From positions 1 to 64,000 of the forward strand of contig NZ_JAEFCF010000012.1 of assembly GCF_016405985.1 (NCBI RefSeq): a stretch of 64,000 nucleotides of DNA, written 5' to 3'. The notes under the pieces are model-generated. The model made no database searches, had not been told where the DNA came from, and worked only from the letters and a program-made list of their open reading frames with translations. Position 1 is the stretch's first letter; each line of letters starts with the position of its first letter. The DNA is from Paracoccus sp. IB05 (GTDB lineage Bacteria > Pseudomonadota > Alphaproteobacteria > Rhodobacterales > Rhodobacteraceae). Both the position numbers and the translations under genes were made by a program. Of the stretch, positions 1-9,005 are shown piece by piece.

Positions 1-186
1 GGGAAAGGGACACATGCGGCCTCAATCAGAATAGCGCAACAAAGCCGATCCAGGTCGGCGGTAGGGGCCATTCTTCCCTCCCGGGACACCAGTGCCCGGG
101 GGCTTGAAGCAGGCCCCGCCTCCGGGATAGGGTTCTGGCAGATGCCAGCCATCCGGCAAGCCGACCGACCTGCCGGAGAGTGAACC

Positions 187-999
187 ATGGGCGCCAGCGC
201 CATCACCCCGCGCCGCGTGCCGATCAACCAGACCGCCGCCGCGCCTTTCGATGCCCGCCAGATGGCGCGCGATCTCCTGCGCAGCTGCCGCAGCATTGCG
301 CTGGCGACGCTCGATCAGCACAGCGGCTATCCTTACAGCACGGTGACCAATCTCTCGGTGGAACCCGATGGCAGCCCGCTGTTCTATGCTGCGGGGATCT
401 CGCTGCATGCGCGCAATATCCTCGCCGATCCGCGGATCTCGATGACGCTGGCCCAGGCCGAGGGGCTGGATGTGGTCAGCGAAAGGCGGATGACGCTGGT
501 TGGGCGCGCGCTCCCGCTTGAGGGCGAGGCCGCGCACATCGCGGGCGAGCGATACCGGCGCCGCTTTCCCAAGGCTTCGGCCTATATCCCTCTGAAAGAC
601 ACTATGTTTTTCCGGGTGGCGGTCGAGGCGATCCATTTCAATGGCGGGGCCGCGCGCAATACCGATCAGCTGACAGTGGCGGATCTGCATTGCGATCTCG
701 CCGGTGCCGATGATCTGATGCGCCATGAGGCCGAAGAGATCGCCCGCCTCCAGGCCGATCGCGAGAGTTTCGCCTTTCTGACCGCGAAAGCGGGCGGCGC
801 GCGCGGGCGCTGGCGGATCGCAACCATCGATCCCGAGGGGATCGACCTGGCGGCTGAACGCGCCCTGTACAGGATCTGGTTTCCGCAGCGCGTCACCAGC
901 CGGGCAGAGCTGCGCGCGATGCTCGCGGGGCTGTGCGCCCAGGCCCGGGGGGCGCTGCCTGCCGTGGCGGCGATGCCGCAACTTCGGGGGAAACTTTAA
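187..999 (+). CDS. HugZ-like haem-utilisation protein (pyridoxamine 5'-phosphate oxidase-like split barrel), copy 1
   Basis: The 270-aa product has the split-barrel fold signature of HugZ/PPOX-like proteins: 'ATLDQHSGYPYSTVTNL' near residues 40-56, then 'LFYAAGISLHARNILADPR' and 'RMTLVGRA'. The C-terminal third resembles DUF2470 ('IATIDPEGIDLAAE'), but I do not see the HMNxDH-type motif usual at the start of that domain. Family members bind or degrade haem in the cytosol. The start is chosen because GGAG at 174-177 lies 9 nt ahead of ATG 187. A TonB-dependent receptor follows after 178 bp, and a second HugZ-like gene lies at 5343-6104, so I infer a role in haem iron use. A flavin-binding PPOX-like protein of other function is the alternative. 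Confidence 0.82.
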   Translation: MGASAITPRRVPINQTAAAPFDARQMARDLLRSCRSIALATLDQHSGYPYSTVTNLSVEPDGSPLFYAAGISLHARNILADPRISMTLAQAEGLDVVSERRMTLVGRALPLEGEAAHIAGERYRRRFPKASAYIPLKDTMFFRVAVEAIHFNGGAARNTDQLTVADLHCDLAGADDLMRHEAEEIARLQADRESFAFLTAKAGGARGRWRIATIDPEGIDLAAERALYRIWFPQRVTSRAELRAMLAGLCAQARGALPAVAAMPQLRGKL

Positions 1000-1177
1000 T
1001 CTCTGTTTAATAAATGCGCGCCGCCACATTGCCCCGGACGAGACTATTTCCTAAAACGCTGGCGCCCGGGCGTGATGCGTCCGGCACCAGACACGATCCG
1101 AGACAGTTGGGCCAGGATATCTGTGGCTCCGGCGATCCAGGGGAAGTCATTTCCCTGAGTCAGATCCGGAGACAGCA

Positions 1178-3298
1178 ATGTCCTATCCTCATGGCGCATA
1201 TCCGCGCCTTTTCTCGACCCGTTTCCTCGCGCTTTTGCTGGGCAGCAGCATCCTGGCGCAATACCCGCTTTCCGCCACCGCGCAGACCACAGGTGAAGAC
1301 GAGACCAGCACGGCGGTGCCGCATAACCTGGGCACCATCTTCCTGACCGGCGAAGGGCTTACGCTCGGCGTCGCAGGCGATGCGGTCTATGAGACGCCGG
1401 CCCCGGTCAGCGCGATTTCCGGCGCCGATATCCTTGGCCGCTATTCCGGCAATGCCCAGACCGCCTTGCGCGCAATCCCCGGTGTGTTTTCGCGCCAGCA
1501 GGCCAACCAGCCGGGGATCGAGGTCAATATTCGTGGCATGAGCGGCTATGGCCGGGTCACCGCGATGATCGACGGCGTGCCGCAGACCTTCAGGAATATC
1601 GGCGGCCACGAATCCTCCGGCGGCTCTATGCTTTATGTGCATCCCGAACTGACCGGCGCGGTCGAAGTGGTGCGCGGCCCGGTTTCGGGCGCCCATGGAT
1701 CCGGTACGCTGACGGGGGCTGCGAATTTCCGCACGCTCGCGATTGATGATATTGTGCCGGAGGGCGAGACGCGTGGCGGGATGCTGCGGCTGAAAGGCGG
1801 CTCGAACGGCTATGACCAGTCGGGGATGCTGGCTTACGGGCAGCGCTTTACCGGCCTTTGGGGCGGCGACGGCGAGGTCAATGTGATGGCCGCGATCGCC
1901 CATACCTCGCAAAGCGATTACGAGAATGGCGACGGGATCGTGGTCGCGGGCAAGGGCGTCTCGAATTCGCCGAAGGGCGGGCTGATGAAATTCGAGGTCA
2001 AGCCGAATTCCGAACATACATTCGCATTCGGCACCCGCTGGTATCGCAACCAGTTCATCAATTCGAATTACAACTGGGATATCGACAACCAGACCGATAC
2101 GCTGTCCTGGAAATGGCGGCCGGACAATCAGTGGATCAATCTTGATCTCGAGCTGTTCCATAATGAGGAAGAGCTGAACTACCGCCCCGGCTCGACCGGT
2201 GGCTATACCGGGCGGCGCACCGCCGATGTCACCAAAGGTGCGAGCCTGACGAACCATGCCAATGTCGATCTGTCGAATGGCGTGAACCTTGATCTGACCT
2301 TCGGCGTCAGCTGGCAGCAGAACGACTTCAGAACCTATGAGCGGCGCGGTGGCAACCATCCGGGAACACTCGACAAATCTTCGCTGTTTTCCGAAGCGGT
2401 GGCCGATTTCGGCCGCTGGAGCCTGATCGGTGGTCTGCGCTATGACCATTGGGAGGTTTCGGGCACCCGGACGGCTCCGGCGAATGAATATGTCGAAAGG
2501 TCGGGTGGTGAAGTGCTGCCGAAGCTCGGTCTCTCCTTTGATCTGACACCGGAGATCGAGCTTTACGGCACCTATTCCCACACCTTCCGGCCGCCAAGCT
2601 CGCATGAGGTGTTCTACGCCAATGTGCCGTTCAACACCGGTGTCGGCAGCTCGAACAACAACAATCTGGATCTGAAGCCGGAACTGTCGAAAGGCGTTGA
2701 CCTCGGCGTGAACTGGCGGCGTGACGGTCTGTTCAGCGCCGATGACCAGGTGAGGCTGAAGGTTGGTTACTTCAACAACCGGATCAAAAACTACATCGTC
2801 AATGATCTGCAGGGTGGCGTGGTACGCTGGGTGAATACCGATGGCACGGTGAAAAGCCATGGCGTCGAGATCGAGGGCTCTTATGATGCCGGGCTCTATT
2901 ACGTCAATATCGGGTATTCCGACAGCAAGACCGATGATGTGCCGACGGGCTTCGGCACCGGTGGCGGCAATGGGGAAGGCTCGATCCAGCCTGACCGCGT
3001 GGCGACCGTGGATTTCGGTGTGCGGCTCATGGATCAGCGGCTGCAACTGGGCGCGCAATATCGCTATGTCGGCACCGGCAAAGAGGCCGAGTTCTTCAAT
3101 GGCTGGCAGGAGACCGCAGCCTATGACCTCTGGGATCTCTATGGCAGCTATAAGATCAATGACACGGTTCAGGCCTTTTTCTCGGTCGAGAATGTCACCG
3201 ACAAGACCTATGGCTATGCCGGTTCGGGGCTGAACAATTACCGGTCTGAATCCGGCCGGGGCCGGACCTTTATCATGGGGATGACCGCGCGGTTCTGA
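1178..3298 (+). CDS. TonB-dependent outer-membrane receptor, probably for haem/haemoglobin
   Basis: The 706-aa protein starts with a signal peptide (hydrophobic stretch about residues 15-35, cleavage probably after 'SATAQ'). A plug domain follows ('TALRAIPGVFSRQQANQPG', 'NIRGMSGYGRVTAMIDGVPQ', 'VEVVRGPVSGAHGSGTLTGA'), then a beta-barrel ending in an aromatic residue ('MTARF'). Haem receptors carry FRAP and NPDL boxes separated by a conserved His; here 'TFRPPSSHEVFY' and 'NNLDLKPELSKG' match that layout, with the His just after FRPP. GGAGA precedes the ATG. HugZ-like genes lie on both sides, which supports haem as substrate. The barrel would need TonB-ExbBD energy from elsewhere; none is encoded in this window. 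The precise ligand is inferred, not shown. Confidence 0.88.
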   Translation: MSYPHGAYPRLFSTRFLALLLGSSILAQYPLSATAQTTGEDETSTAVPHNLGTIFLTGEGLTLGVAGDAVYETPAPVSAISGADILGRYSGNAQTALRAIPGVFSRQQANQPGIEVNIRGMSGYGRVTAMIDGVPQTFRNIGGHESSGGSMLYVHPELTGAVEVVRGPVSGAHGSGTLTGAANFRTLAIDDIVPEGETRGGMLRLKGGSNGYDQSGMLAYGQRFTGLWGGDGEVNVMAAIAHTSQSDYENGDGIVVAGKGVSNSPKGGLMKFEVKPNSEHTFAFGTRWYRNQFINSNYNWDIDNQTDTLSWKWRPDNQWINLDLELFHNEEELNYRPGSTGGYTGRRTADVTKGASLTNHANVDLSNGVNLDLTFGVSWQQNDFRTYERRGGNHPGTLDKSSLFSEAVADFGRWSLIGGLRYDHWEVSGTRTAPANEYVERSGGEVLPKLGLSFDLTPEIELYGTYSHTFRPPSSHEVFYANVPFNTGVGSSNNNNLDLKPELSKGVDLGVNWRRDGLFSADDQVRLKVGYFNNRIKNYIVNDLQGGVVRWVNTDGTVKSHGVEIEGSYDAGLYYVNIGYSDSKTDDVPTGFGTGGGNGEGSIQPDRVATVDFGVRLMDQRLQLGAQYRYVGTGKEAEFFNGWQETAAYDLWDLYGSYKINDTVQAFFSVENVTDKTYGYAGSGLNNYRSESGRGRTFIMGMTARF

Positions 3299-3318
3299 TC
3301 GGATATCGCGACTGAAAC

Positions 3319-3351
3319 GGGCCGGCCCTGTCATGCGGGGCCGGCCTTTTT
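3319..3351 (+). terminator. Rho-independent terminator of the TonB receptor gene
   Basis: A 9-bp GC stem, GGCCGGCCC with its complement GGGCCGGCC around a short loop, is followed directly by five T residues. It lies 20 bp after the receptor stop codon and just before the end of the convergent ABC gene. Confidence 0.85.
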
Positions 3352-3362
3352 CATGTTCTCTG

Positions 3363-5036
3363 TCAGCCCAGCGTCAGGCGCTGACAGGTTCCAGGCGCCT
3401 TCGGCACGTCATGTGAGACACAAAGGATCATCGCCTCCGGCAGTTCACGGGTCAACAGCGCCAGCATCTCTTCCGCCGCTGCCGCATCGAGGGCGCTGGT
3501 GGCCTCGTCCAGGATGACAAAGCCGGGCCGTACCAGCAAAAGCCGTGCAAAGCCGAGCCGCTGGCGCTCGCCCCCGGAAAGGGTCCTGAGGGGCGTATCG
3601 GGGGAAACAGCGCCAAGCCCGGTCAGGCGCAGCGCCGCCTCGATCTGCAAAGGATCGCATTCCGCCGGGTCCAGCGGGTAGCAGGCGGCGGCGGCGAGGC
3701 TTTCGGGGAAGAGGCGCGGCTCTTGCGACAGTACGGTCGGGGCATGGGCCGGCAGCCCGATCTCGCCCTCGCCATAGGGCCAGAGGCCGGTGATCGCGGC
3801 GACAAGCGTGCTCTTGCCCTGGCCGGACGCCCCCGTGATCCAGAGCCGGTCCCCGGGCGCAAGGGTCAGATCCGGAACCGGTGCCAGCGCGCGTCCCTCA
3901 GGGGTGAAAAGACGCAGCCCGCGCAGCTGCAGCCTGCCGCTCCCGGAGGCGGCGCGGGTGATCGCCTGGGGCGGTTCCGGGCGCAGTTCTGGCCGCGCCG
4001 CTGCGGTGAAAAGGCCATCGAGACGCTCGGATACGGCCACGAACTGCGCCAGATCGCGGTAGGAAAAGATGAACCAGCTCAGTGTCGTGACAACATTCGA
4101 GAAGGCCGCCGCCAACTGCATCAGCCCGCCGAGCGTCACCGCACCCGCGAAATAGGCCGGCAGGGCAAAGAATGTTGGCACCCGCAGCACGGTCTGGAAA
4201 TAGCTGCGCGAGAAAAGGCCAAAGATGAATTCGCGCCGGATCAGCTGGTTCCAGTTGACACGCAAGGCGCCGAAAAGCCGCAAGAGCCGCCGCGTCTCGG
4301 CCGCTTCGCCCCCCGATTGCGCGATGGGGCTGGCCTCTTCCCGCAGCTGGACCAGGGCATGGCGGAAATCGGCCTCGCGCTTTTCCTGGGTGAAAAGCAG
4401 GGTCTTCAGCGGCCGGCCAAGGAAATGCGTCGCAAGCGAGGATATGGCCACATAGAGAAAGGCAAGGATTACCATATATCTATGAATTTTAATATCATGT
4501 CCTGCGATGCTGAAGCTGAGAGTGAAGTCTGAAAGGGTCCAGAGCAGGGTGACATAAGAGATCAGCGCCACGATGTTCGAGATCAGATCGAGGGTCTCGA
4601 TCAGCAGTTTCTCGGCGAAAACCCGGCAATCCTCGGCCACGCGCTGGTCAGGATTGTCGACCGGCACTGCCGAAAATCCCGGCCTGAGATACCAATAGGC
4701 CCGGCGCCCGACCCAGAGGTCCAGGGCGCGCGTGGTCAGCCGGCTGCGCAGCCGCATCAAAAGCCGTTTGCGCAGCCATTCTCCGATAAGGAAAATCGCA
4801 ACCGAAGTCATGGTGAGCGCGAAGAACACCCCGATCTGACGCATCGCCTCGGCGGCGTTCATCTGTTCGAGTGCATCGAAAAAGGCCTTGTTCCAGGCAA
4901 TGGTCCGGAGCGAGATCCAGACGCCGGCGAATTGCAGCCCCAGAACGATGGAATAGGTGAAAAGGGCAATCGACGTCCCCGGGCCGGAGAGCGCGATTTT
5001 GGTCAGCCGCCAGATGCGGCCTGCGAGCTGTCTCAT
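3363..5036 (-). CDS. ABC transporter, fused permease and ATPase of the SbmA/BacA-YddA type
   Basis: This 557-aa protein has an N-terminal membrane domain of about six helices (residues 20-340) that carries the family motif 'NPDQRVAEDC' (128-137). An ABC ATPase domain follows: Walker A 'GASGQGKST' (about 402-410), signature 'LSGGERQRLGF' (486-496), Walker B 'FVILDEATSALD' (506-517) and the H-loop 'CVSHD' (His542). Relatives include E. coli YddA and mycobacterial Rv1819c, which move peptides or cobalamin-like hydrophilic solutes. The gene converges with the haem receptor and is divergent from the second HugZ-like gene across 306 bp. Its substrate is unknown. A link to haem or corrinoid handling is inference from position only. 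Confidence 0.85.
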   Translation of the reverse strand: MRQLAGRIWRLTKIALSGPGTSIALFTYSIVLGLQFAGVWISLRTIAWNKAFFDALEQMNAAEAMRQIGVFFALTMTSVAIFLIGEWLRKRLLMRLRSRLTTRALDLWVGRRAYWYLRPGFSAVPVDNPDQRVAEDCRVFAEKLLIETLDLISNIVALISYVTLLWTLSDFTLSFSIAGHDIKIHRYMVILAFLYVAISSLATHFLGRPLKTLLFTQEKREADFRHALVQLREEASPIAQSGGEAAETRRLLRLFGALRVNWNQLIRREFIFGLFSRSYFQTVLRVPTFFALPAYFAGAVTLGGLMQLAAAFSNVVTTLSWFIFSYRDLAQFVAVSERLDGLFTAAARPELRPEPPQAITRAASGSGRLQLRGLRLFTPEGRALAPVPDLTLAPGDRLWITGASGQGKSTLVAAITGLWPYGEGEIGLPAHAPTVLSQEPRLFPESLAAAACYPLDPAECDPLQIEAALRLTGLGAVSPDTPLRTLSGGERQRLGFARLLLVRPGFVILDEATSALDAAAAEEMLALLTRELPEAMILCVSHDVPKAPGTCQRLTLG

Positions 5037-5342
5037 ATCTGTCCGCTTTATATGCGCGCCGCAGGTCTCAACGATGGCGCGGCAGGGCGTCAGCGGGAGA
5101 GGATGCGGATCTGTTGCAGGGGCCGCTCGGGGCTCGCGCTTATGTCACGGTCACGGGGCCTTCTTCTCAGGAAGGGCCCGCCCGGACCGGCTGGCGGCAA
5201 GGGACTGTCCCTGCGCTAGCAATTTGTCGCAGGGGTCGCAATATGGTCTTTCGCATGCAGGGCGGGCTGGCTATCGTCCGCCGCGCCGTAGCCCGAGTTC
5301 CAGCCAGCGGATTTGTGACCAAAGGCTATCCGGAGATCTCCC
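5037..5342. promoter_or_regulatory. Divergent intergenic region between the ABC transporter and HugZ-like copy 2
   Basis: This 306-bp gap holds no convincing gene. It has a 10-bp stem with one mismatch (5154-5163 with 5171-5180) and a 7-bp stem CCCTGCG/CGCAGGG (5209-5215 with 5228-5234). Promoters for both flanking genes must lie here or nearby, but I see no clear -35/-10 pair and no recognisable Fur, Irr or RirA box. Confidence 0.4.
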
Positions 5343-6104
5343 ATGCCAGGCATAGACGCCGCCATCACTCCGCGTGATATCGAAATCAATCCGGGCGCAG
5401 CTGCGGCATTCGATCCGCGAGGGGCGGGCCAGGTGCTTTTGCACGAAAGCCGCAATGCCGCGCTCTCGACGCTGGATCCCGGCGGGTTTCCTTATGGTGT
5501 GGTGACCAATATCCTGCCCGATTACGATGGCAGCCCGGTGTTTTTCACCGCGCGGCTGGCGCTGCATGCAAGAAATATCGCAGCCGATGACCGGGTCTCG
5601 CTGGCGCTCGCAGGTTTTGACAGGCCGGACGCGCTGACGCAGCCGAGAATGACGCTGGTGGGCCATTCAAGGCGGGTCGGACCGGAGCGGATGGCGGCGC
5701 TGAGCGCGCGCTTTGCGGCGCGGTTTCCGAAAGCGAAGCTCTATCTGCAACTCCCCGATGCGGCGCTGTTCCGGATCGAGGTGCTGGGCGTCACTGTCGG
5801 TGGCGGCCCCGGGCGCAATGCCGCGGATATCGGGTTTGACGCGTTTCGCATCGACCTTTCCGGGGCGGAGGGGCTGATCGCGGATGAGGGCGCGGTTCTG
5901 GCAGAGCTGAATGCCGCACCGGCACGACTGGGCGCGATGGCTGTTGGCGCCGGGGCTGCGGCGGGGCGCTGGAAGGCGATTGCACTGGACCCGGCCGGCC
6001 TGATTCTGGCCTCGGGCGAGCGGCTTTTGCGGGTGGATCTGCCGGAGCGGGTGGTGACGGCCGCGGGTTTTGCGGCTGCGCTCGCGCGGCTGGCGGGCGG
6101 CTGA
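5343..6104 (+). CDS. HugZ-like haem-utilisation protein, copy 2
   Basis: The 253-aa product is a paralogue of the protein encoded at 187-999. Both share the N-terminal 'ITPR', the 'LSTLDPGGFPYGVVTNI' strand (compare 'ATLDQHSGYPYSTVTNL'), 'LALHARNIAADDRVSLAL', 'PRMTLVGHSRR' and 'FPKAKLYLQLPD'. The C-terminal half is shorter and more divergent, keeping only 'IALDPAGLILASGERLLRVDLPER' in pieces, and lacks visible conserved His residues of the DUF2470 part. GGAGA upstream of the ATG supports this start. Family knowledge suggests haem binding or breakdown, or a flavin-dependent split-barrel role. Two copies around one receptor suggest specialised or redundant functions in the same pathway. Confidence 0.8.
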   Translation: MPGIDAAITPRDIEINPGAAAAFDPRGAGQVLLHESRNAALSTLDPGGFPYGVVTNILPDYDGSPVFFTARLALHARNIAADDRVSLALAGFDRPDALTQPRMTLVGHSRRVGPERMAALSARFAARFPKAKLYLQLPDAALFRIEVLGVTVGGGPGRNAADIGFDAFRIDLSGAEGLIADEGAVLAELNAAPARLGAMAVGAGAAAGRWKAIALDPAGLILASGERLLRVDLPERVVTAAGFAAALARLAGG

Positions 6105-6123
6105 GCGTGCCGGGGGGCGAGGG

Positions 6124-6172
6124 TGAGGGGGCCAGCCCCCTCAGACCCCCGGAGTATTCAGGTCAAGAGGAA
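6124..6172 (+). repeat. Dispersed intergenic repeat, copy 1 (hairpin plus GGAGTATT-GTCAAGAGGAA core)
   Basis: A perfect 8-bp stem TGAGGGGG / CCCCCTCA with loop CCAG (6124-6143) is followed by CCCCCGGAGTATTCAGGTCA and AGAGGAA. The same core recurs at 11356, 24681, 24718, 35747, 42098 and 63891, with a variant at 9006 and 55518. It sits just after the stop of the HugZ-like gene and before the stop of the convergent hydrolase. Confidence 0.75.
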
Positions 6173-6174
6173 GA

Positions 6175-6972
6175 TCAGAGCGCGAGGAGCGCGGTTGTCA
6201 GGCTGGAGCTGGGATCAGCGAGGGCGTCGGACACGTTTAAGTGGTGTTTGCCCGGGGCTGCGGACCAGGGGCAGGACCATTCCTCCGAGAGGATACGGGC
6301 CTGGGCGAGGAAGGCGGGGCGCTCCTCTGCGCCGACATGGATATGGGCGGAGATGCCGGGGGCGAGCCTGAGGCGCGCGGGGCTTTCGCGGGCGGCCTCG
6401 TCTGCGGTGATCCGCAGCGTCTCATTCATTTTCGTGGCCATCAGCGGGCCGAGTTCGCTGAGGGGCGAGATCGGGACGGTGCGGGCGATGGGCAGGGCAA
6501 GATCGGTGCAGGCAAGGCGCGCGGCCAGGTGTCCGCCGGCGGAATGGCCGGTTGCGATGACCGGGCCGGGATGGTCTTGCACGATCAGCCGGGTGAGATG
6601 GGCCATCTCCTGCACGATCTGCGTGAGGCTTGCATCGGGGGCGAGGCTGTAGGACGGCATGACGACACGCCAGCCATGCGCGAGCGGGCCGGCGGCGAGA
6701 TGCGACCAGCTCTCGCGGCCAAAGGCCATCCAGTAACCGCCATGAATGAAGAGGACGGTACCGAGGGCCGTGCCTTCCGGCTCGAAGAGGTCATAGTATT
6801 GGCGTGACCCGGTGCCATAGGGCAGATCAGGACGCGCCCTTGCACCGAGACTGTCCCGGAAGGCATGGGCCATTGCGGCCCAGCGGGCGGGAAAGAGTGC
6901 GGCATCTGTGATGAAGGCGCCATTGGCATAGTCACGGTCAGGATCGGGCCAGGCATAGGGCGGGCGCGTCAT
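6175..6972 (-). CDS. Alpha/beta hydrolase, kynurenine formamidase (arylformamidase)-like
   Basis: The 265-aa protein has the oxyanion-hole motif 'HGGYW' (about 77-81), characteristic of arylformamidases, and the nucleophile elbow 'GHSAGG' with Ser144. A late His (243 or 244 in 'GKHHLNV') completes the likely triad, with an acidic residue in 'VGAEERPAF'. Arylformamidases release formate from N-formylkynurenine in tryptophan catabolism in the cytosol. Length is typical of the family. No other kynurenine-pathway gene is nearby, so a related esterase or amidase activity is possible. The start has a purine-rich leader (GAGAGGATGA) about 5 nt upstream. Confidence 0.78.
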   Translation of the reverse strand: MTRPPYAWPDPDRDYANGAFITDAALFPARWAAMAHAFRDSLGARARPDLPYGTGSRQYYDLFEPEGTALGTVLFIHGGYWMAFGRESWSHLAAGPLAHGWRVVMPSYSLAPDASLTQIVQEMAHLTRLIVQDHPGPVIATGHSAGGHLAARLACTDLALPIARTVPISPLSELGPLMATKMNETLRITADEAARESPARLRLAPGISAHIHVGAEERPAFLAQARILSEEWSCPWSAAPGKHHLNVSDALADPSSSLTTALLAL

Positions 6973-7178
6973 TCAGCTCATCCTCTCCGGGTCTCTGCCC
7001 GTAAACGGGCGAATGGCCCTTCCTGAGGTATAGACCGGCTCCTGCAGCAGGAACAGAAGATCGTCGGGTGCATGGTGCCGCTGACAAAGGACCTTATGGC
7101 CGGACGCGTCGAGGCGGGGGCACCCGTCTGGTCGGGGGCGGCGGCAGCCCGGCTCCGCTTCGTGGCGGGGCGCATGAG

Positions 7179-7211
7179 AAAAGGGGCAGGGCGTCCGGCC
7201 CTGCCCCTTTT
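7179..7211 (-). terminator. Rho-independent terminator of efp
   Basis: A 14-bp perfect stem, AAAAGGGGCAGGGC (7179-7192) pairing with 7198-7211 around loop GTCCG, has A and T tracts on either side and so could act in both directions. It lies 39 bp beyond the efp stop on the minus strand. Confidence 0.88.
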
Positions 7212-7249
7212 GGATGGGATTTTACCGATGCTCCGGCGCAGGCCCGCGA

Positions 7250-7816
7250 TCAGTCTTTCGCGCGTTCCACATAGGAATTGTCATCGGTATTGATGACGAT
7301 GCGGGTCTCGGCGCCGATATGGGCCGGCACCATCACCCGCAGCCCCGAGGTGGTCATCGCGGGCTTATAGGAGGACGAGGCGGTCTGGCCTTTGACGACC
7401 GGCTCGGTCTCGGCGATTTCGACGGTGATCTTTTGCGGCACTTCGATGGCGATGGGCGCGCCCTCATAGGTCTTGACGTAGCAACGCATGCCTTCGGTCA
7501 GATAGACCTTGCTGTCGCCCATGACGTCGGCGGTGACCACGACCTGGTCATAGCTTTCGGGCTGCATGAAATGGAAGCCCTCGCCATCCTCATAGAGGAA
7601 GTCGTAATCGCGTTCGTCCACGGTGGCCTTTTCGACCTGGTCGGTGGTTTTCCAGCGTTCCGAGACCTTCACCCCGTCCGAGATGCGGCGCATATCGACG
7701 GAGGTCGTGGGGGTGCCTTTGCCGGGACGATAGGTTTCGGCCGAAAGGACGGCGTAGAGCTTGCCGTCCACCTCAACCACATTGCCCTTGCGAAGCGATG
7801 ACGCGATGACTTTCAC
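7250..7816 (-). CDS. efp: Elongation factor P
   Basis: The 188-aa product matches EF-P in length and sequence across all three beta-barrel domains, from '[19 protein letters not shown]' to the C-terminal '[20 protein letters not shown]'. EF-P enters the ribosomal E-site region and helps peptide-bond formation at polyproline stretches. The exposed loop 'RPGKGTP' contains Lys33, equivalent to the E. coli lysine that EpmA modifies. The start codon is GTG, with AAGGATA about 8 nt upstream. The gene is divergent from epmA, the modifying enzyme, and ends before a strong terminator. Identification is secure. Confidence 0.97.
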   Translation of the reverse strand: MKVIASSLRKGNVVEVDGKLYAVLSAETYRPGKGTPTTSVDMRRISDGVKVSERWKTTDQVEKATVDERDYDFLYEDGEGFHFMQPESYDQVVVTADVMGDSKVYLTEGMRCYVKTYEGAPIAIEVPQKITVEIAETEPVVKGQTASSSYKPAMTTSGLRVMVPAHIGAETRIVINTDDNSYVERAKD

Positions 7817-7929
7817 GGGTGAATATCCTTTGATATGCGGATGCGCGACCGGGAAGGCTGAAGGCTCCGGCCAGCGATTGCGCTCCGGTTAGCGTATGAT
7901 GTGTCAGATTTCCAGCAGGAATGGCGAAG

Positions 7930-8988
7930 ATGAGCGGCAGAGACGGCGAAATGCGTGATCCGGGCCAGGGTCAGTGGTGGCAGCCGTCGCGCCATGCGGA
8001 CCGGCGCCCGGCCTTGCTGGAGCGCAACCGCATCCAGGCGCGGATCAGGTCATGGCTGGCGGAAGAGGGGTTTACCGAGGTTGATCCGGCAGGATTGCAG
8101 GTCAGCCCGGGCAATGAGGCGCATCTGCACGCCTTCCGCACCACGGCCATCGGCAATGATGGCGGCCTGCGCGAGATGTATCTGCATACCTCGCCGGAAT
8201 TTGCGATGAAGCGGCTGCTGGCGGCTGGTGAGACCCGGATTCACGCCTTTTCGCATGTCTGGCGCAATCGCGAGCGCGGGGTCTTGCATGAGCCGGAATT
8301 CACCATGCTGGAATGGTACCGGGTCGGCGAGGATTACACCCGGCTGATGGAGGATATCGCGGCCTGGGCGCGGCTTGCGCAGCCGGACGGGGTTTTGCGC
8401 TTTCGCGATCGGGTCTGTGATCCGGGCCTGCCCTATGAGCGGCTGAGTGTTGCGGAGGCGTTTTCGCGCCATGCCGGGATTGATCTCATGGCGACGATGG
8501 ATGCGGCGGGCGTCACCGATGCGGCGGCGCTGGCGGCGCAGATGGACCGCGCAGGGATCCGCCATATGGCGGGCGAGACCTGGTCGGATCTGTTCAGCCG
8601 GGTGCTTTCGGAGCGGGTCGAGCCGCATCTGGGGCTGGGGCGGCTGACGGTGCTCGATCATTATCCGGCCTGTGAGGCGGCGCTGGCACGGCGCGTGCCG
8701 GGGGAGGCGCGTCTGGCCGAACGCTTCGAGGTCTATGCCTGCGGGGTGGAGCTGGCAAATGGCTTTGGCGAATTGACCGATCCGGTGGAGCAGCGGGCGC
8801 GGTTTGAGGAAGAGATGGCGCTCAAGGCGCGGATCTACGGCGAGACCTATCCGATTGATGAGGATTTTCTGGCGGCGCTGGCGCTGATGCCGCCAGCGGC
8901 GGGCTGCGCGCTTGGGTTTGACCGGCTGGTGATGCTGGCTCTGGGGGCGCCAAGGATTGCGGATGTGATCTGGGTGCCTGCCGGGTGA
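7930..8988 (+). CDS. epmA: EF-P lysine-lysyltransferase EpmA (GenX/PoxA)
   Basis: The protein (352 aa from this start) resembles the catalytic core of class II lysyl-tRNA synthetase without the anticodon-binding domain. Motif 2 is 'RGVLHEPEFTMLEWYR' and motif 3 is 'GCALGFDRLVMLALGAPRI'. EpmA activates (R)-beta-lysine and attaches it to EF-P. The ATG at 7930 is preferred because AGGA at 7917-7920 lies 9 nt before it; the in-frame ATG at 7921 directly abuts that ribosome-binding site. The gene is divergent from efp, its substrate's gene. The partner lysine aminomutase EpmB is not in this window. The N-terminus is longer than in E. coli by about 15-20 residues. Confidence 0.92.
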   Translation: MSGRDGEMRDPGQGQWWQPSRHADRRPALLERNRIQARIRSWLAEEGFTEVDPAGLQVSPGNEAHLHAFRTTAIGNDGGLREMYLHTSPEFAMKRLLAAGETRIHAFSHVWRNRERGVLHEPEFTMLEWYRVGEDYTRLMEDIAAWARLAQPDGVLRFRDRVCDPGLPYERLSVAEAFSRHAGIDLMATMDAAGVTDAAALAAQMDRAGIRHMAGETWSDLFSRVLSERVEPHLGLGRLTVLDHYPACEAALARRVPGEARLAERFEVYACGVELANGFGELTDPVEQRARFEEEMALKARIYGETYPIDEDFLAALALMPPAAGCALGFDRLVMLALGAPRIADVIWVPAG

Positions 8989-9005
8989 CGGGGGAAGCCG
9001 GGCAG

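Noticed and set aside
1-186. A gene or riboswitch at the left edge
   Set aside because: Only short hairpins are visible; no conserved riboswitch core or partial coding frame could be supported.
1000-1177. Fur, Irr or RirA box before the haem receptor
   Set aside because: I looked for TTTAGAA-type and TGA-N9-TCA-type motifs and found nothing convincing.
1160-3334. 724-aa minus-strand open frame opposite the TonB receptor
   Set aside because: It is a shadow of the GC-rich receptor gene, without family motifs, and the plus-strand gene is unmistakable.
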